64,000 nt of DNA from Candidatus Aenigmatarchaeota archaeon (GTDB taxonomy: Archaea; Aenigmatarchaeota; Aenigmatarchaeia; CG10238-14; SCSR01). Positions 32,700 through 41,363 of the stretch are shown here, piece by piece. Where the stretch lies: assembly GCA_016181005.1 (NCBI GenBank), contig JACPAE010000003.1, positions 62,001 to 126,000 on the forward strand, in the 5' to 3' direction. The translations under genes were made by a program, and so were the position numbers. Numbering within the stretch: position 1 is the stretch's first letter; each line of letters begins with the position of its first letter. Under the pieces are notes generated by a model, which did no database searches, was not told the DNA's origin, and saw only the letters and a list, made by a program, of their open reading frames with translations.

Positions 32700-33659
32700 A
32701 TGAAATTAAAACAAAAATTAGAATCATTAGAGCAATACAAAAAGTTTGGAAAATATCTGCAAGAAAACCTAGACGGCATAAAGAAGCTGATCAGAACCGA
32801 CAGGGATTGGCTGATGCTTAATGTCGGTTATGAAGGCATGGGCAAATCGAATCTTGGAATGCAGATTTGCAAATATGTAGACCCTGATTTTGATGTTGAC
32901 AGGATAGTTTTCACACCGGCAGAATTTAGGATATCATTGGAGAAAGTAAAGAGATATCAGGCTATCCTTGTTGACGAAGGCGTAGAAGCATTGTTCTCAC
33001 GCAAGGCAATGTCCAGGGAATCTGTAGATATAACACAAATACTTACACAGATTCGACATAAGAACCTCTTTATAGTAATCAACACTCCCGACCCATTCTT
33101 GATTGACAAGTATATCCTAAGCCATCGTGCCAAATTCATGACTAGGATTATTAACAGAGGATTGTATGCGGTTTATTCTAAAAAGAAAATGATGTTGATA
33201 GATAAAAATCCTATAACCAAAGCTACCAAATACCCGCAAGCCAACTTCATGGAATCGTTTGACAAGATAGAAGGCACTAAATTATGGGAAGACTATCTGC
33301 AGAAGAAGACGGCTTTCATCAATGCCAACAGAAGCCACAAGGTCTGGAAACTCAGGCTTAAGCAAGAGGCCAAAATGAAGAAAAGCTACACGCTTCAGGA
33401 CTTAGCCGTCATAAACAATACAAGTATGTCAACTGTCAAAAGATGGGTGTACGACCATAAGATATTTGCCAAGAGACATGCCTTTATTGACATATTTGGC
33501 CGTGTTAGGATAACAGAACAAGGCTATAGGACTGGCATGAAGAGGTTACAATCACTTAGAGAAAGACTAGCCAATGAAAAGCTCAAGGCCAGTAGAAGAT
33601 ACCATAAGAAGACTAAACGTACTAGGGGCAGACGTAGGAGACGATATAAGACGATGTGA
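32700..33659 (+). CDS. P-loop NTPase with C-terminal HTH and basic tail
   Basis: The 319 residues begin with a coiled helix, then Walker A GYEGMGKSN near 41-49, Walker B AILVDEG near 95-101, and a sensor-like FIVINTPD near 130. After the core comes an HTH (LQDLAVINNTSMSTVKRWV, about 233-251) and a very basic end (KKTKRTRGRRRRRYK). The core resembles Zot/FtsK-like or DNA-mobilising ATPases of archaeal viruses and plasmids. The HTH and tail suggest that it acts on the element's DNA. The family is uncertain. Confidence 0.65.
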   Translation: MKLKQKLESLEQYKKFGKYLQENLDGIKKLIRTDRDWLMLNVGYEGMGKSNLGMQICKYVDPDFDVDRIVFTPAEFRISLEKVKRYQAILVDEGVEALFSRKAMSRESVDITQILTQIRHKNLFIVINTPDPFLIDKYILSHRAKFMTRIINRGLYAVYSKKKMMLIDKNPITKATKYPQANFMESFDKIEGTKLWEDYLQKKTAFINANRSHKVWKLRLKQEAKMKKSYTLQDLAVINNTSMSTVKRWVYDHKIFAKRHAFIDIFGRVRITEQGYRTGMKRLQSLRERLANEKLKASRRYHKKTKRTRGRRRRRYKTM

Positions 33660-33706
33660 CATCACCTGTACGCACGTGTGTCTATAGTAGGAAAAATAGT
33701 AATGTA

Positions 33707-34825
33707 CTATAACGGCATAGAAGTAAGGGAATTAAGGCCTGACCCTATTGAAAGACTGTTAGGAACAGTTGGGAACTCCTCTGGCCTATTAACATTTTTA
33801 TGCAAGTCCTTTATATAACTTAGTATAAGTTCTATGAGTATTATTACTAAGCCAAGTAAGATACCCCATACAAGATTGGAGAAAATAGTGGACCCTGTAT
33901 CTTCGACGTTGACATGGAAAAATATCCTATCGACTTGAACATCTTTATTATCGAGTGTCCTGCTCTCACCACCAATACTAGTTTCCGAACTCTCTAAACC
34001 CAATGGGTTTATCCAACTATATGGAGCATTTCTACATTCTATAACATAATTGCTTCTTTGCACGGATGTATGGACAAGGTTTGATATATCACAATCTCGA
34101 TCACATGAATAACCAACTGTATTGAAGCGTTCTCTAAATGATACAAAATCGAACGTGTCATGTGGTATAGGATTAACATCTAAGGAAAAGAAGGTTTTAG
34201 GTTTGACTGTGTCTTTTAACTTAAAATACAATTCTAGCATATAATATCCAACGTCCAAATCTGTGTTATTAAAAAGTGAAATTCTTGTTGAATTCAATAA
34301 ATTGCTCTCATTCTTTACTACAATTGTTTCTGACGGGTATGACCGATTAACTCTTAAATAATATGCCTCAATGCCATCAGGTAAATCCATCCCCATCCAA
34401 GATTTTATACTTTCGTTGTTTCTAAAATCCAATTTAATATGGCCTCTAGAGTAATCCCCACATACCTTACGAAAATCAAGTAAAACATCTGTATACCCCA
34501 AATCCTGAGTCTTATCCCAATTCCAGAGTGTGAACTGAAGAAAAGTTTTTTCTGGGACAGCTTGAACCGAAAAAACAAAGTATACAGCTATAAATCCAAT
34601 TATAACATAAATTATTCCTAATCCAAACATTTTTTTACTAAAAAAGAAAAAGCCGAGAGCCAAGCTCAAACCAAAGAAAACATAAAGAAGGCTTGGCACA
34701 TAAGCGGGTAAAATTATAAGCCAAATTATAGACAGTGTCATCAACCATGTAAAAAAGAGAATAAACAAAATTACACTTTCTAGTTTTGATAATGTATCCA
34801 TTGTGGCTCTTCTCATGGTATTCAA
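33707..34825 (-). CDS. Membrane protein with large outer domain, 372 residues
   Basis: Three N-terminal membrane helices (about 12-75) are followed by an extracellular-looking domain of about 230 residues with four Cys (SCDRDCD and others) and several N-x-S/T sequons. A final helix near 325-345 precedes a short tail. I recognise no family. It is the last gene of the element, on the opposite strand, 35 bases inside the right att site. It could be a virion spike, an entry-exclusion protein or a cargo gene; the sequence does not decide. Confidence 0.6.
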   Translation of the reverse strand: MNTMRRATMDTLSKLESVILFILFFTWLMTLSIIWLIILPAYVPSLLYVFFGLSLALGFFFFSKKMFGLGIIYVIIGFIAVYFVFSVQAVPEKTFLQFTLWNWDKTQDLGYTDVLLDFRKVCGDYSRGHIKLDFRNNESIKSWMGMDLPDGIEAYYLRVNRSYPSETIVVKNESNLLNSTRISLFNNTDLDVGYYMLELYFKLKDTVKPKTFFSLDVNPIPHDTFDFVSFRERFNTVGYSCDRDCDISNLVHTSVQRSNYVIECRNAPYSWINPLGLESSETSIGGESRTLDNKDVQVDRIFFHVNVEDTGSTIFSNLVWGILLGLVIILIELILSYIKDLHKNVNRPEEFPTVPNSLSIGSGLNSLTSMPL

Positions 34826-34860
34826 ATATAAGTGGCTCTAAATTAATACCAAAAATCAGT

Positions 34861-34875
34861 TCCCTTCGGGGCCAC
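34861..34875 (+). repeat. attR core
   Basis: TCCCTTCGGGGCCAC is an exact copy of the tRNA-Arg 3' end (26262-26276). Sequence to its left does not form a tRNA, so it is the displaced original 3' end. Confidence 0.88.
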
Positions 34876-34917
34876 AACTTTATATTCCAAAACCGATAAT
34901 TCTGGTTCTGTGGTTTA

Positions 34918-35811
34918 ATGGACAATCATTTGAAGGGTTACATCTATGTCATCACGTCCTTGCTTCTGACCGGCGTGGCTTTCATCGCGATGACAGTTGC
35001 TCTAAGAACTGCTGAAATACAAACCGCTTTATTCTTCATGTTCGCCACTGGCTTTGTGCTGTCCAGCATCATGCTTGTCGCTACAAGGAAGATTGACGAG
35101 GCAAAGACCATAGCCAAAAAGTACTGGAAGCCTCTGCTTGTCATAGGAGCCTTAAATGCTGTAACGGCATTTCTCTGGCTGCTTTCATTAAATCTGGTCG
35201 GGCCTTCTGTGACTGCATTCGTCGGGAGGTTCGGCACGATATTCACGATTTTGATGAGCGTGATATTCCTGAAGGAGAGGTTCAACAGGCTGGAGCTTGT
35301 CGGGGCATTGATCATGATTGCCGGCGCATTTGTGCTCAGCTACAACGGCGGTAATTTCATCATCTTCGGCGTCCTTGTCGTTATCACAATGTCCTTTCTG
35401 TTCTCGAACTGGCAGTTCATGTCAAAGCGCTATATCAAGCACATAAGCCCTCTGGTTATGAACCACGCAAGATTTACAATCACTTTCGTCATAGTCGGAA
35501 CGTACGTGCTGTTAACCGGCAACCTTTCTGTCCCTTCGTTAACTCCCATTGCTTTGATCATGCTGAGCTCTGTCTGCGGAGGCATCATTGGATTTATCCT
35601 TATCTATAAAGCTATGGAGATAGCCGACCTATCAAAGATTTCCACCATCCAGTCTCTGGAGCCGTTTGTTATTATGGTATATTCTGCGCTCATATTAGGT
35701 AGCATACCCACAGGCTATCAGCTGATGGGCGGCATTGTCATAGTTGGCGGTGCACTGTTGATGATACTGGCCAGATACAGGCCGAAGTTCATCGAAGCGA
35801 TAGTTGGGTAA
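34918..35811 (+). CDS. EamA-family (DMT) transporter
   Basis: The 297 residues form ten membrane helices in two EamA repeats; each repeat ends in the typical FLKERFNRLELVGALIMIAGAF or LGSIPTGYQLMGGIVIVGGALL (cited in part). These carriers export or import metabolites. The substrate cannot be told. The start is 42 bases beyond the right att site, so it is chromosomal. Confidence 0.88.
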   Translation: MDNHLKGYIYVITSLLLTGVAFIAMTVALRTAEIQTALFFMFATGFVLSSIMLVATRKIDEAKTIAKKYWKPLLVIGALNAVTAFLWLLSLNLVGPSVTAFVGRFGTIFTILMSVIFLKERFNRLELVGALIMIAGAFVLSYNGGNFIIFGVLVVITMSFLFSNWQFMSKRYIKHISPLVMNHARFTITFVIVGTYVLLTGNLSVPSLTPIALIMLSSVCGGIIGFILIYKAMEIADLSKISTIQSLEPFVIMVYSALILGSIPTGYQLMGGIVIVGGALLMILARYRPKFIEAIVG

Positions 35812-35812
35812 C

Positions 35813-36070
35813 ATGCTTGAAAAAGAAGCCAAGAAAGAGATAGAAAGGATTGAGAAGATAATGAAAAATCTTAAAGTTATGGATTCTAAAGCTGACGGGT
35901 TAGTGAAAGTTCTTAATTCCTACCATGAAGACGCCAATTCATTTTACAAGAAGAAGCAGTATCTGCAAGCTTTGGAAGCTACGTTCATTGTCTGGGCTTA
36001 TGTAGATGCTGGATTGCATTTAGGCGTTTTCCAAGTTCCCGAAAGCTTGAGAAAAATGTTCACAGTTTAG
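35813..36070 (+). CDS. DUF357 family protein
   Basis: ATG 35813 gives 85 residues of two long helices ending in a conserved TFIVWAYVDAGLHLGVF patch, the hallmark of archaeal DUF357. The function is unknown; the family is common in archaea. It starts 1 base after the transporter's stop codon. Confidence 0.82.
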   Translation: MLEKEAKKEIERIEKIMKNLKVMDSKADGLVKVLNSYHEDANSFYKKKQYLQALEATFIVWAYVDAGLHLGVFQVPESLRKMFTV

Positions 36071-36114
36071 GAAGTTTCACGAATTTTTAAATATATTCCG
36101 CACTATATGCTCTT

Positions 36115-36219
36115 ATGAGAGAAGAAGTAAAATTCAGAGAGCCTGACTTGGAAAAGATATATCAGAGAATGTTACGTAGAATGAGAGTTACAGGTACTAG
36201 AATTCGTAAGGGGCTTTGA
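36115..36219 (+). CDS. Small ORF, 34 residues
   Basis: The product is strongly basic (EKIYQRMLRRMRVTGTRIRKG). A TATA-like TTTTTAAATATATT at 36084-36097 lies about 20-30 bases before the ATG, supporting expression. The end overlaps a minus-strand PIN remnant, so it could also be part of a decayed toxin-antitoxin locus. Confidence 0.4.
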   Translation: MREEVKFREPDLEKIYQRMLRRMRVTGTRIRKGL

Positions 36220-36337
36220 TTTCAATACCGAATTCGTTTTCAAGTTGTTTGTTATGTAGCATATCGGCATCTAAAGTGACAAAAATCTATTTATTCTTGA
36301 CTAAATCGCAAACGTAAATTAACTGAAATATAAAATA
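36197..36337 (-). pseudogene. Remnant of a PIN-domain nuclease C-terminus
   Basis: One frame reads LIYVCDLVKNK, a TAG, then IFVTLDADMLHNK and FGIEIKAPYEF. This is the usual end of PIN/VapC proteins (a helix, the VTxDxD metal strand and a final P.EF). There is a single in-frame stop, and the N-terminal half is missing where the SMC gene begins on the other strand. It is most likely a decayed toxin. Confidence 0.5.
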
Positions 36338-36362
36338 GTATATACTGAGCATTTTGATTGCC

Positions 36363-38864
36363 ATGGCAGTGATAACAAAGCTTGCAATGCAGGGATTCAA
36401 GAGCTTCAACAGGCGTGTTGCCATCCCCTTCCTTGCAGGTGTGAATGCTATAGCCGGTCCGAATGGATCAGGAAAAAGCAATGTGCTTGATGCGATTGCG
36501 TTTGTTTTGGGAAGGACGTCTGCCAAATCCATGCGTGCTGATAGACTTCACGAGCTAATCTTTCACGGCGGTACAGGAAAGAACCCTGCCGACCTAGCTT
36601 CTGTCACCTTGACGTTCGACAATTCCAAGAAGGAGTTTCCGGTTGACAGCGACGAGCTGTCGATAAACAGGAAGGTGAACAGGAAGGGCGCGGTTGTCTA
36701 CAAGATCAACGAAAGGACCGTGACAAGGGACAAGATTATCCAGACATTAGCCCCTGCTAGGATCCAGCCGGACGGGCACAACATTATACTGCAAGGCGAC
36801 GTCACTGAGATTATAGAGATGAGTCCGGTTGAAAGAAGGGGGATTATAGACGAGATTTCCGGCATTGCCGAGTACAACGACAAGAGGGAGAAGGCGCAGA
36901 AGGATCTGGATGCGGTCGACCAGAAGCTAAAGGAGGCCGAGATAATCATCAGCCAGAGGTACAGCATCTTCAAGAAGATGGAGGATGAAAGGAATGCCGC
37001 GATAAAATACCAGAATCTCCAGCAGCAATCCAAAGTCCTCAAGGCGTCGGTCGCCAACAAGAAAGTGCAGACATTCCAAGAAGAGATTGCAAAGTTTGAC
37101 GAGAAGCTTGCGGAGAAGAAGGAATTGAGCGGGAAGGTAAATGCCGAACTGGAAAAGGTCGAGGAAGACCTTGGCGCCAAGGAGAGCGGAATAAGGGAGG
37201 TCGCAAGCAAAATAATTGATTTGTCGAAGCGATTCCAGATAGAGAAAGAGATATCTGACTTGAGGTCCGAGCTGATTGTGAAGAGAAGCAAGATTGATTC
37301 AAACACGCGGGAGATTGAACGGCTGAATAGCCTGATAGAAAAATTGCAGGCGTTGGAGTCGAGGAAGGCTGAACTTGTGGGCGAGCTGCCTAGGTCTGTA
37401 CAGAGCATTCTGAGGCTTAACCTTAGGGGAGTTCACGGCACTGTTGCGAGCCTGGTTTCCGTGCCTGAAAAGTACCAGATTGCAGTTGAGGTTGCGGCGG
37501 GTCCGCATTTCAATGACATTATAGTTTCTGACGAGGATGTTGCCGCGTATTGCATAGAATACCTGAGAAGAGAACGTATTGGGCGCGCGACTTTTCTTCC
37601 CCTGACAAAAATAAAGCCGAACCTGTTCCGGGAGAATGAACTGCTGCACAAGCACGGAGTTGTCGGCGTGGCCAGCAAGCTGATAAAGTACGACACAAGG
37701 TACATGACAGCTGTCGAGTTTGTCTTCGGCAATACTTTGATTATCGAGAACCTTGATGCGGGAAGGGCGATAGGAGTTGGAAGGGCAAGGATGGTCACGC
37801 TGGACGGCGACTTGCTCGAAAGGAGCGGAGCGATGATTGGCGGCCATTATATAAGATCCCACGCCAAATCGATCGAAGCGTCGACATCGAGGGACATTGA
37901 CAGCTATATTGACCTGAGGAAACGGCTACGTGAGGAGGCTGGAAAATTGCAGGACCAGGTCGAGGAGCTTGAAAGCAGGTTGAAGAAGATGGCCGTCTCG
38001 GAGCAGACGAAACAGTTTATTGATCTGGAGAAGGTCAGAATCGCGTCCGAGCAGGATGTCGACAAACTCAGAGACAGGAGAAAGTCCCTGAACGAGAGGA
38101 AATTGAATCTTGAAATCGAACTCAACAGAATAAGCATAGAAAGGGCCAGGATGGAGACCGACCTGCAGAATGCAAAGGCAGAACTGCAACAATACGGCCA
38201 GATTGCGTTTGTCGACGAGAAACTGGCAAAGCTTGAAGACATGCTCATGAAGACAGACAAGGAGCTCGCGACGCTGGGGCCTGTGAATTTCAAGGCCATA
38301 GAAGAGTTTGAAAAACTGAAGACGGAATTCGAAGGATACAAGCAAAAGTACGAGAAGATATTGGGCGAGAAAAAGGCCGTATTGGACATGATTGCGCAGA
38401 TTGAGGAAAGAAGGAAGGAAGTTTTCTACGGGACGCTGAACGAGATTAAGAAGGCGTTCAACAACATTTTTGTAAAGATGCTTAACGGGACTTCCAGCCT
38501 GGATTTGGAGGATCCGAACAACATAGAAAGCGGATTGCTGATAAAGGCGAGCCCAAGGGCGAAAACGCTCATTAACATAGATGCAATGTCTGGCGGCGAA
38601 AAATCCCTTACAGCACTTGCGTTTTTGTTTGCAATACAAAGCCACAAGCCCGCGCCTTTCTACATCCTCGACGAGATTGATGCCGCGCTGGACAAGGCCA
38701 ACAGCAAAATAGTTGCGGACATGATAAAAGAATTTTCAAAGGGAGCGCAGTTCATAATCATTACCCACAATGATACTACGGTCAAGTCTGCAGACCATCT
38801 GTATGGTGTGAGCATGATTGAAGGGGAGAGCAAGATAGTGTCGGTGGAGATGCCGAAGCAGTGA
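36363..38864 (+). CDS. smc: Chromosome segregation protein SMC, short-armed
   Basis: ATG 36363 (MAVITKLAMQGFKSF) gives 833 residues. Walker A GPNGSGKSN lies near 32-40. N-terminal coiled coil covers about 170-345. A hinge domain about 350-500 (RGVHGTVASLV ... GAMIGGHY) is followed by returning coil about 505-640, then signature MSGGEKSL and Walker B YILDEIDAALD. SMC dimers with ScpA and ScpB load on DNA and extrude loops. Typical prokaryotic SMC is about 1150-1200 residues; here both coils are about half length while head and hinge are complete. It is followed 4 bases later by scpA. Confidence 0.94.
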   Translation: MAVITKLAMQGFKSFNRRVAIPFLAGVNAIAGPNGSGKSNVLDAIAFVLGRTSAKSMRADRLHELIFHGGTGKNPADLASVTLTFDNSKKEFPVDSDELSINRKVNRKGAVVYKINERTVTRDKIIQTLAPARIQPDGHNIILQGDVTEIIEMSPVERRGIIDEISGIAEYNDKREKAQKDLDAVDQKLKEAEIIISQRYSIFKKMEDERNAAIKYQNLQQQSKVLKASVANKKVQTFQEEIAKFDEKLAEKKELSGKVNAELEKVEEDLGAKESGIREVASKIIDLSKRFQIEKEISDLRSELIVKRSKIDSNTREIERLNSLIEKLQALESRKAELVGELPRSVQSILRLNLRGVHGTVASLVSVPEKYQIAVEVAAGPHFNDIIVSDEDVAAYCIEYLRRERIGRATFLPLTKIKPNLFRENELLHKHGVVGVASKLIKYDTRYMTAVEFVFGNTLIIENLDAGRAIGVGRARMVTLDGDLLERSGAMIGGHYIRSHAKSIEASTSRDIDSYIDLRKRLREEAGKLQDQVEELESRLKKMAVSEQTKQFIDLEKVRIASEQDVDKLRDRRKSLNERKLNLEIELNRISIERARMETDLQNAKAELQQYGQIAFVDEKLAKLEDMLMKTDKELATLGPVNFKAIEEFEKLKTEFEGYKQKYEKILGEKKAVLDMIAQIEERRKEVFYGTLNEIKKAFNNIFVKMLNGTSSLDLEDPNNIESGLLIKASPRAKTLINIDAMSGGEKSLTALAFLFAIQSHKPAPFYILDEIDAALDKANSKIVADMIKEFSKGAQFIIITHNDTTVKSADHLYGVSMIEGESKIVSVEMPKQ

Positions 38865-38868
38865 TTTA

Positions 38869-39609
38869 ATGAAAGCCAAGCAAGTGGAGCAGCCGAAAGC
38901 GGAGGAGGACATCCTTAAGACGATCATAGAAAAGGAAAGCTGGGAGGACGTGATTTACTACATTGTAGGCTTGGAGCAGCTGAATCCTTGGGATGTGGAT
39001 TTGACAAGGCTGACGGAAAGCTTCCTCAAGTTTGCCCAGAGTGTGAAGGATCTTGACTTTAGAATTCCCGCGAAGGTTGTTTTTGTGGCGGCAATACTGC
39101 TGAGGTTGAAGGCTGACTACCTCTCCATCTTCGAGGAGGAAGAGGATGACGAAGTCGAGAAGATGCTCAAGGAGGAAAAGCCTTTTGCGGAGCTGGGAAT
39201 AGACCCGAATCTTGTTCAGCTCGGCTACCCGATGAGGAGGGTACCGAAGAGGCAGGTCACTTTGGAGGAGTTGATATCGGCGTTGAGGAGTGCGCTGGAA
39301 GTCAGGGAAAGGAAGGAGGAGAGGGTGAAGGTTTTGAGAGGGCAGTTGAATGTGAACTTGCCGCATGAGGAGGAGGATATGACAATTAGGACTGAGAAGA
39401 TGCTCAAGGAGATTGACGGCCTGATGCAGAAGCTCCACCAGGACAAGATAGAATTTGGCCAGATAGTGAAGGAGTGGAAGAGGGACAAAGTCATAGAAAA
39501 GTTCATACCAATGCTACACTTGGAGCATGACGGGAAAATCTCTAGCGAGCAGGAAGACTTCTTCAAGAAGATATTGATAAGCAAGAAGACTTTGCAGTCT
39601 AAAAATTAA
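38869..39609 (+). CDS. scpA: Segregation and condensation protein A
   Basis: The 246 residues show the kleisin pattern: an N-terminal NPWDVDLTRLTESFLKF helix (binding the SMC neck), a KADYLS segment, a charged linker, and a C-terminal winged-helix part (SSEQEDFFKKILISKK). It bridges SMC heads and carries ScpB. It sits between smc and scpB with 4- and 25-base gaps. Confidence 0.92.
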   Translation: MKAKQVEQPKAEEDILKTIIEKESWEDVIYYIVGLEQLNPWDVDLTRLTESFLKFAQSVKDLDFRIPAKVVFVAAILLRLKADYLSIFEEEEDDEVEKMLKEEKPFAELGIDPNLVQLGYPMRRVPKRQVTLEELISALRSALEVRERKEERVKVLRGQLNVNLPHEEEDMTIRTEKMLKEIDGLMQKLHQDKIEFGQIVKEWKRDKVIEKFIPMLHLEHDGKISSEQEDFFKKILISKKTLQSKN

Positions 39610-39634
39610 TAACGGTGAAACACGAAATTAAGGT

Positions 39635-40123
39635 ATGAACAAAAAGGCGCTTCTCGAGTCTGCATTGTTTGTTTCCGACAAGCCGTTGAGTCTTGCCAAA
39701 CTTGCGGATATTACCGGATTGCCTCAGGACGAGATAAAACCATTATTGGAGAAAATCAAGGTTGAGCATGAGAAGGATGAGAAAGGAATGGATCTTGTTG
39801 AAACTCCTGAAGGCTATGAGTTCAGGATAAAGCCACAGTACCGCGACAAGATAGTCAAGCTCGCACCGATGGCAGACCTGAGTGAAGGCCTGTTGAGAAC
39901 ATTGGCATTGGCAGTTGCATTAAAGCCGCCTGTAAAGCAGTCATCAATTGTCCGCTACCAAGGGAACAAAGCTTACAGCTACATAGAGCAGTTGGAAAAG
40001 AAAGGGTTGATCAAAACGGAAAAATTTTCAAGAACCAAAGTCATCAAGCTCACAGAGGAATTTGAAAAGTATTTTGGAAAGAGTGTTGACGAACTGAAAA
40101 GGATACTGGAAGTGAAAGCGTAA
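39635..40123 (+). CDS. scpB: Segregation and condensation protein B
   Basis: The 162 residues contain two winged-helix domains: ALLESALFVSDKPLSLAKLA at the start, the typical beta wing GYEFRIKPQY, and KPPVKQSSIVRYQGNKAYSY with the second wing. ScpB dimerises and binds the ScpA linker. It completes the smc-scpA-scpB operon. Confidence 0.92.
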   Translation: MNKKALLESALFVSDKPLSLAKLADITGLPQDEIKPLLEKIKVEHEKDEKGMDLVETPEGYEFRIKPQYRDKIVKLAPMADLSEGLLRTLALAVALKPPVKQSSIVRYQGNKAYSYIEQLEKKGLIKTEKFSRTKVIKLTEEFEKYFGKSVDELKRILEVKA

Positions 40124-40156
40124 AGAATTTAATTCCATAGTTCGAATTTCACTTTT

Positions 40157-40681
40157 ATGTATAGAGCACAAAGAAGTAGAATAGTCCTACCCTTAGCAAG
40201 TGCAGTCACTCTGACAACTGGGATATTTGCATATCATGATGTTAATGGGTTGTTACAAAGAGATGAAATATTATCCCAGGTTTTTCATAATGCATATACT
40301 TCATTGACGCGAGTCGACATCAAAGACCCTTCGACCTATCGGGAGGTTGGCAACTCTATAGAATATTTGGAAGCTGCGGATAAATATAGGCCTGAAACTC
40401 TAGCAGGATCTTACATAAACAAACTCAAGTCATTCGAACGGCACCTTAATCATAATCCTTCAAGCCTTAGTTTAATCCGGGAACAAGATCTATTGAAAAT
40501 TGGTCTGGCTGACCAAGCAAATGCTTATGACGGCAGCATGAATCCGCTGAGCTTGCTTCTGTTTGTTGGATGTTCTTTGTGGCTGTTTAGTCAGCTAAAG
40601 CCAAAGATAGCTGACTTGTATAATCGCTGGAAAAGAAGAACGAGGTATATACCACCGGACGACTATGGCCTATACACTTAA
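40157..40681 (+). CDS. Hypothetical membrane protein, 174 residues
   Basis: An N-terminal helix (RIVLPLASAVTLTTGIFAY) and a C-terminal helix (NPLSLLLFVGCSLWLFSQL) flank about 100 residues of helical outer domain. It is architecturally like the 238-residue orphan at 16792-17508 (hydrophobic ends, helical middle, DK...YL phrases) and may be a distant relative. It overlaps the convergent KaiC-like gene by 12 bases. Confidence 0.55.
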   Translation: MYRAQRSRIVLPLASAVTLTTGIFAYHDVNGLLQRDEILSQVFHNAYTSLTRVDIKDPSTYREVGNSIEYLEAADKYRPETLAGSYINKLKSFERHLNHNPSSLSLIREQDLLKIGLADQANAYDGSMNPLSLLLFVGCSLWLFSQLKPKIADLYNRWKRRTRYIPPDDYGLYT

Positions 40682-41359
40682 GCTCTTCACAACAATGCCC
40701 TTGTCGGTTATGTCGAAAGGATAAATCTTCTTCCCATGGTCCGTCCTTCTCATCTTAAGTATCTGCAGGTTCCTTGAGGCTCCCCCCACCATCATGTAAT
40801 TCAGCAGGACAACGGAATCGGCCACGAACTCCTCGAACCCGAACTTGCTTATCGTCGGCCTTTCAGCCCTCTCGACCTCGGAAATTATCATGCTTGTCAC
40901 GCCCAGCGATTTCAGCGTGTTCAGCATGTCGAATGCCTTCGACCTTATCTTGAAGCTTTCCTCCGGCCTTTCCTTCCAGCCCATTGATGCAATTGTCATG
41001 CTGTCGAGCGCGAACCTGACCGCCTTGATCCTTTTCACACTCTCGACTATTTTCGTGGTTATGGTTGTTATGTCGCTTGCAACCAGGCTTTCCATCCTGA
41101 ACCTCCCGGCATCCTCGTACTTGGAAAAGTCCCAGCCGAATCTGGCGACGTCCGCAAGAATCTCGTCCGGCCTCTGCTCTAACGTGACATAAACTCCATT
41201 CTCACCCCTTTGAAGGCCGCTCCACAAGTAATGCATGCAGAATATCGTCTTTCCGGTTCCCGAATTTCCTGCTATCAAGTTCGTGGAGCCCTTGATAAAC
41301 CCTCCTTCTATCAGCTTGTCGAAACCAGGTACGCCAGTTTCCACTCGTTCGGACGGCAT
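40670..41359 (-). CDS. KaiC-like RecA-superfamily ATPase
   Basis: The 229 residues carry ETGVPGFDKLIEGGF, Walker A GNSGTGKT (near 30-37), the catalytic Glu in YVTLEQRP and Walker B VRFALDSMT. This is the single-domain KaiC/RadA-like ATPase group frequent in archaea, linked to signalling and motility regulation, though the role of single-domain members is mostly unknown. It starts 4 bases from the surface-protein gene on the same strand. Confidence 0.88.
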   Translation of the reverse strand: MPSERVETGVPGFDKLIEGGFIKGSTNLIAGNSGTGKTIFCMHYLWSGLQRGENGVYVTLEQRPDEILADVARFGWDFSKYEDAGRFRMESLVASDITTITTKIVESVKRIKAVRFALDSMTIASMGWKERPEESFKIRSKAFDMLNTLKSLGVTSMIISEVERAERPTISKFGFEEFVADSVVLLNYMMVGGASRNLQILKMRRTDHGKKIYPFDITDKGIVVKSLSV

Positions 41360-41363
41360 GGAA

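Larger units (their letters stand above)
26262..34875 (+). mobile_element. Integrated genetic element of 8.6 kb in tRNA-Arg
   Basis: The element is bounded by the 15-bp direct repeat TCCCTTCGGGGCCAC, first copy at the tRNA 3' end and second at 34861-34875. A tyrosine integrase gene starts 45 bases inside the left end. Inside are a replication-type ATPase, a second NTPase, an RHH regulator, a zinc-finger protein, a membrane glycoprotein-like gene and at least eight genes under 150 residues. Both the intact tRNA and the integrase at the left end are preserved, so the integrase is not split. It may be a plasmid or virus; no capsid protein is recognisable. Confidence 0.9.

Noticed and set aside
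34840-34890. Second tRNA gene at the right att site
   Set aside because: Only the last 15 bases of tRNA-Arg are present; upstream bases form no cloverleaf.
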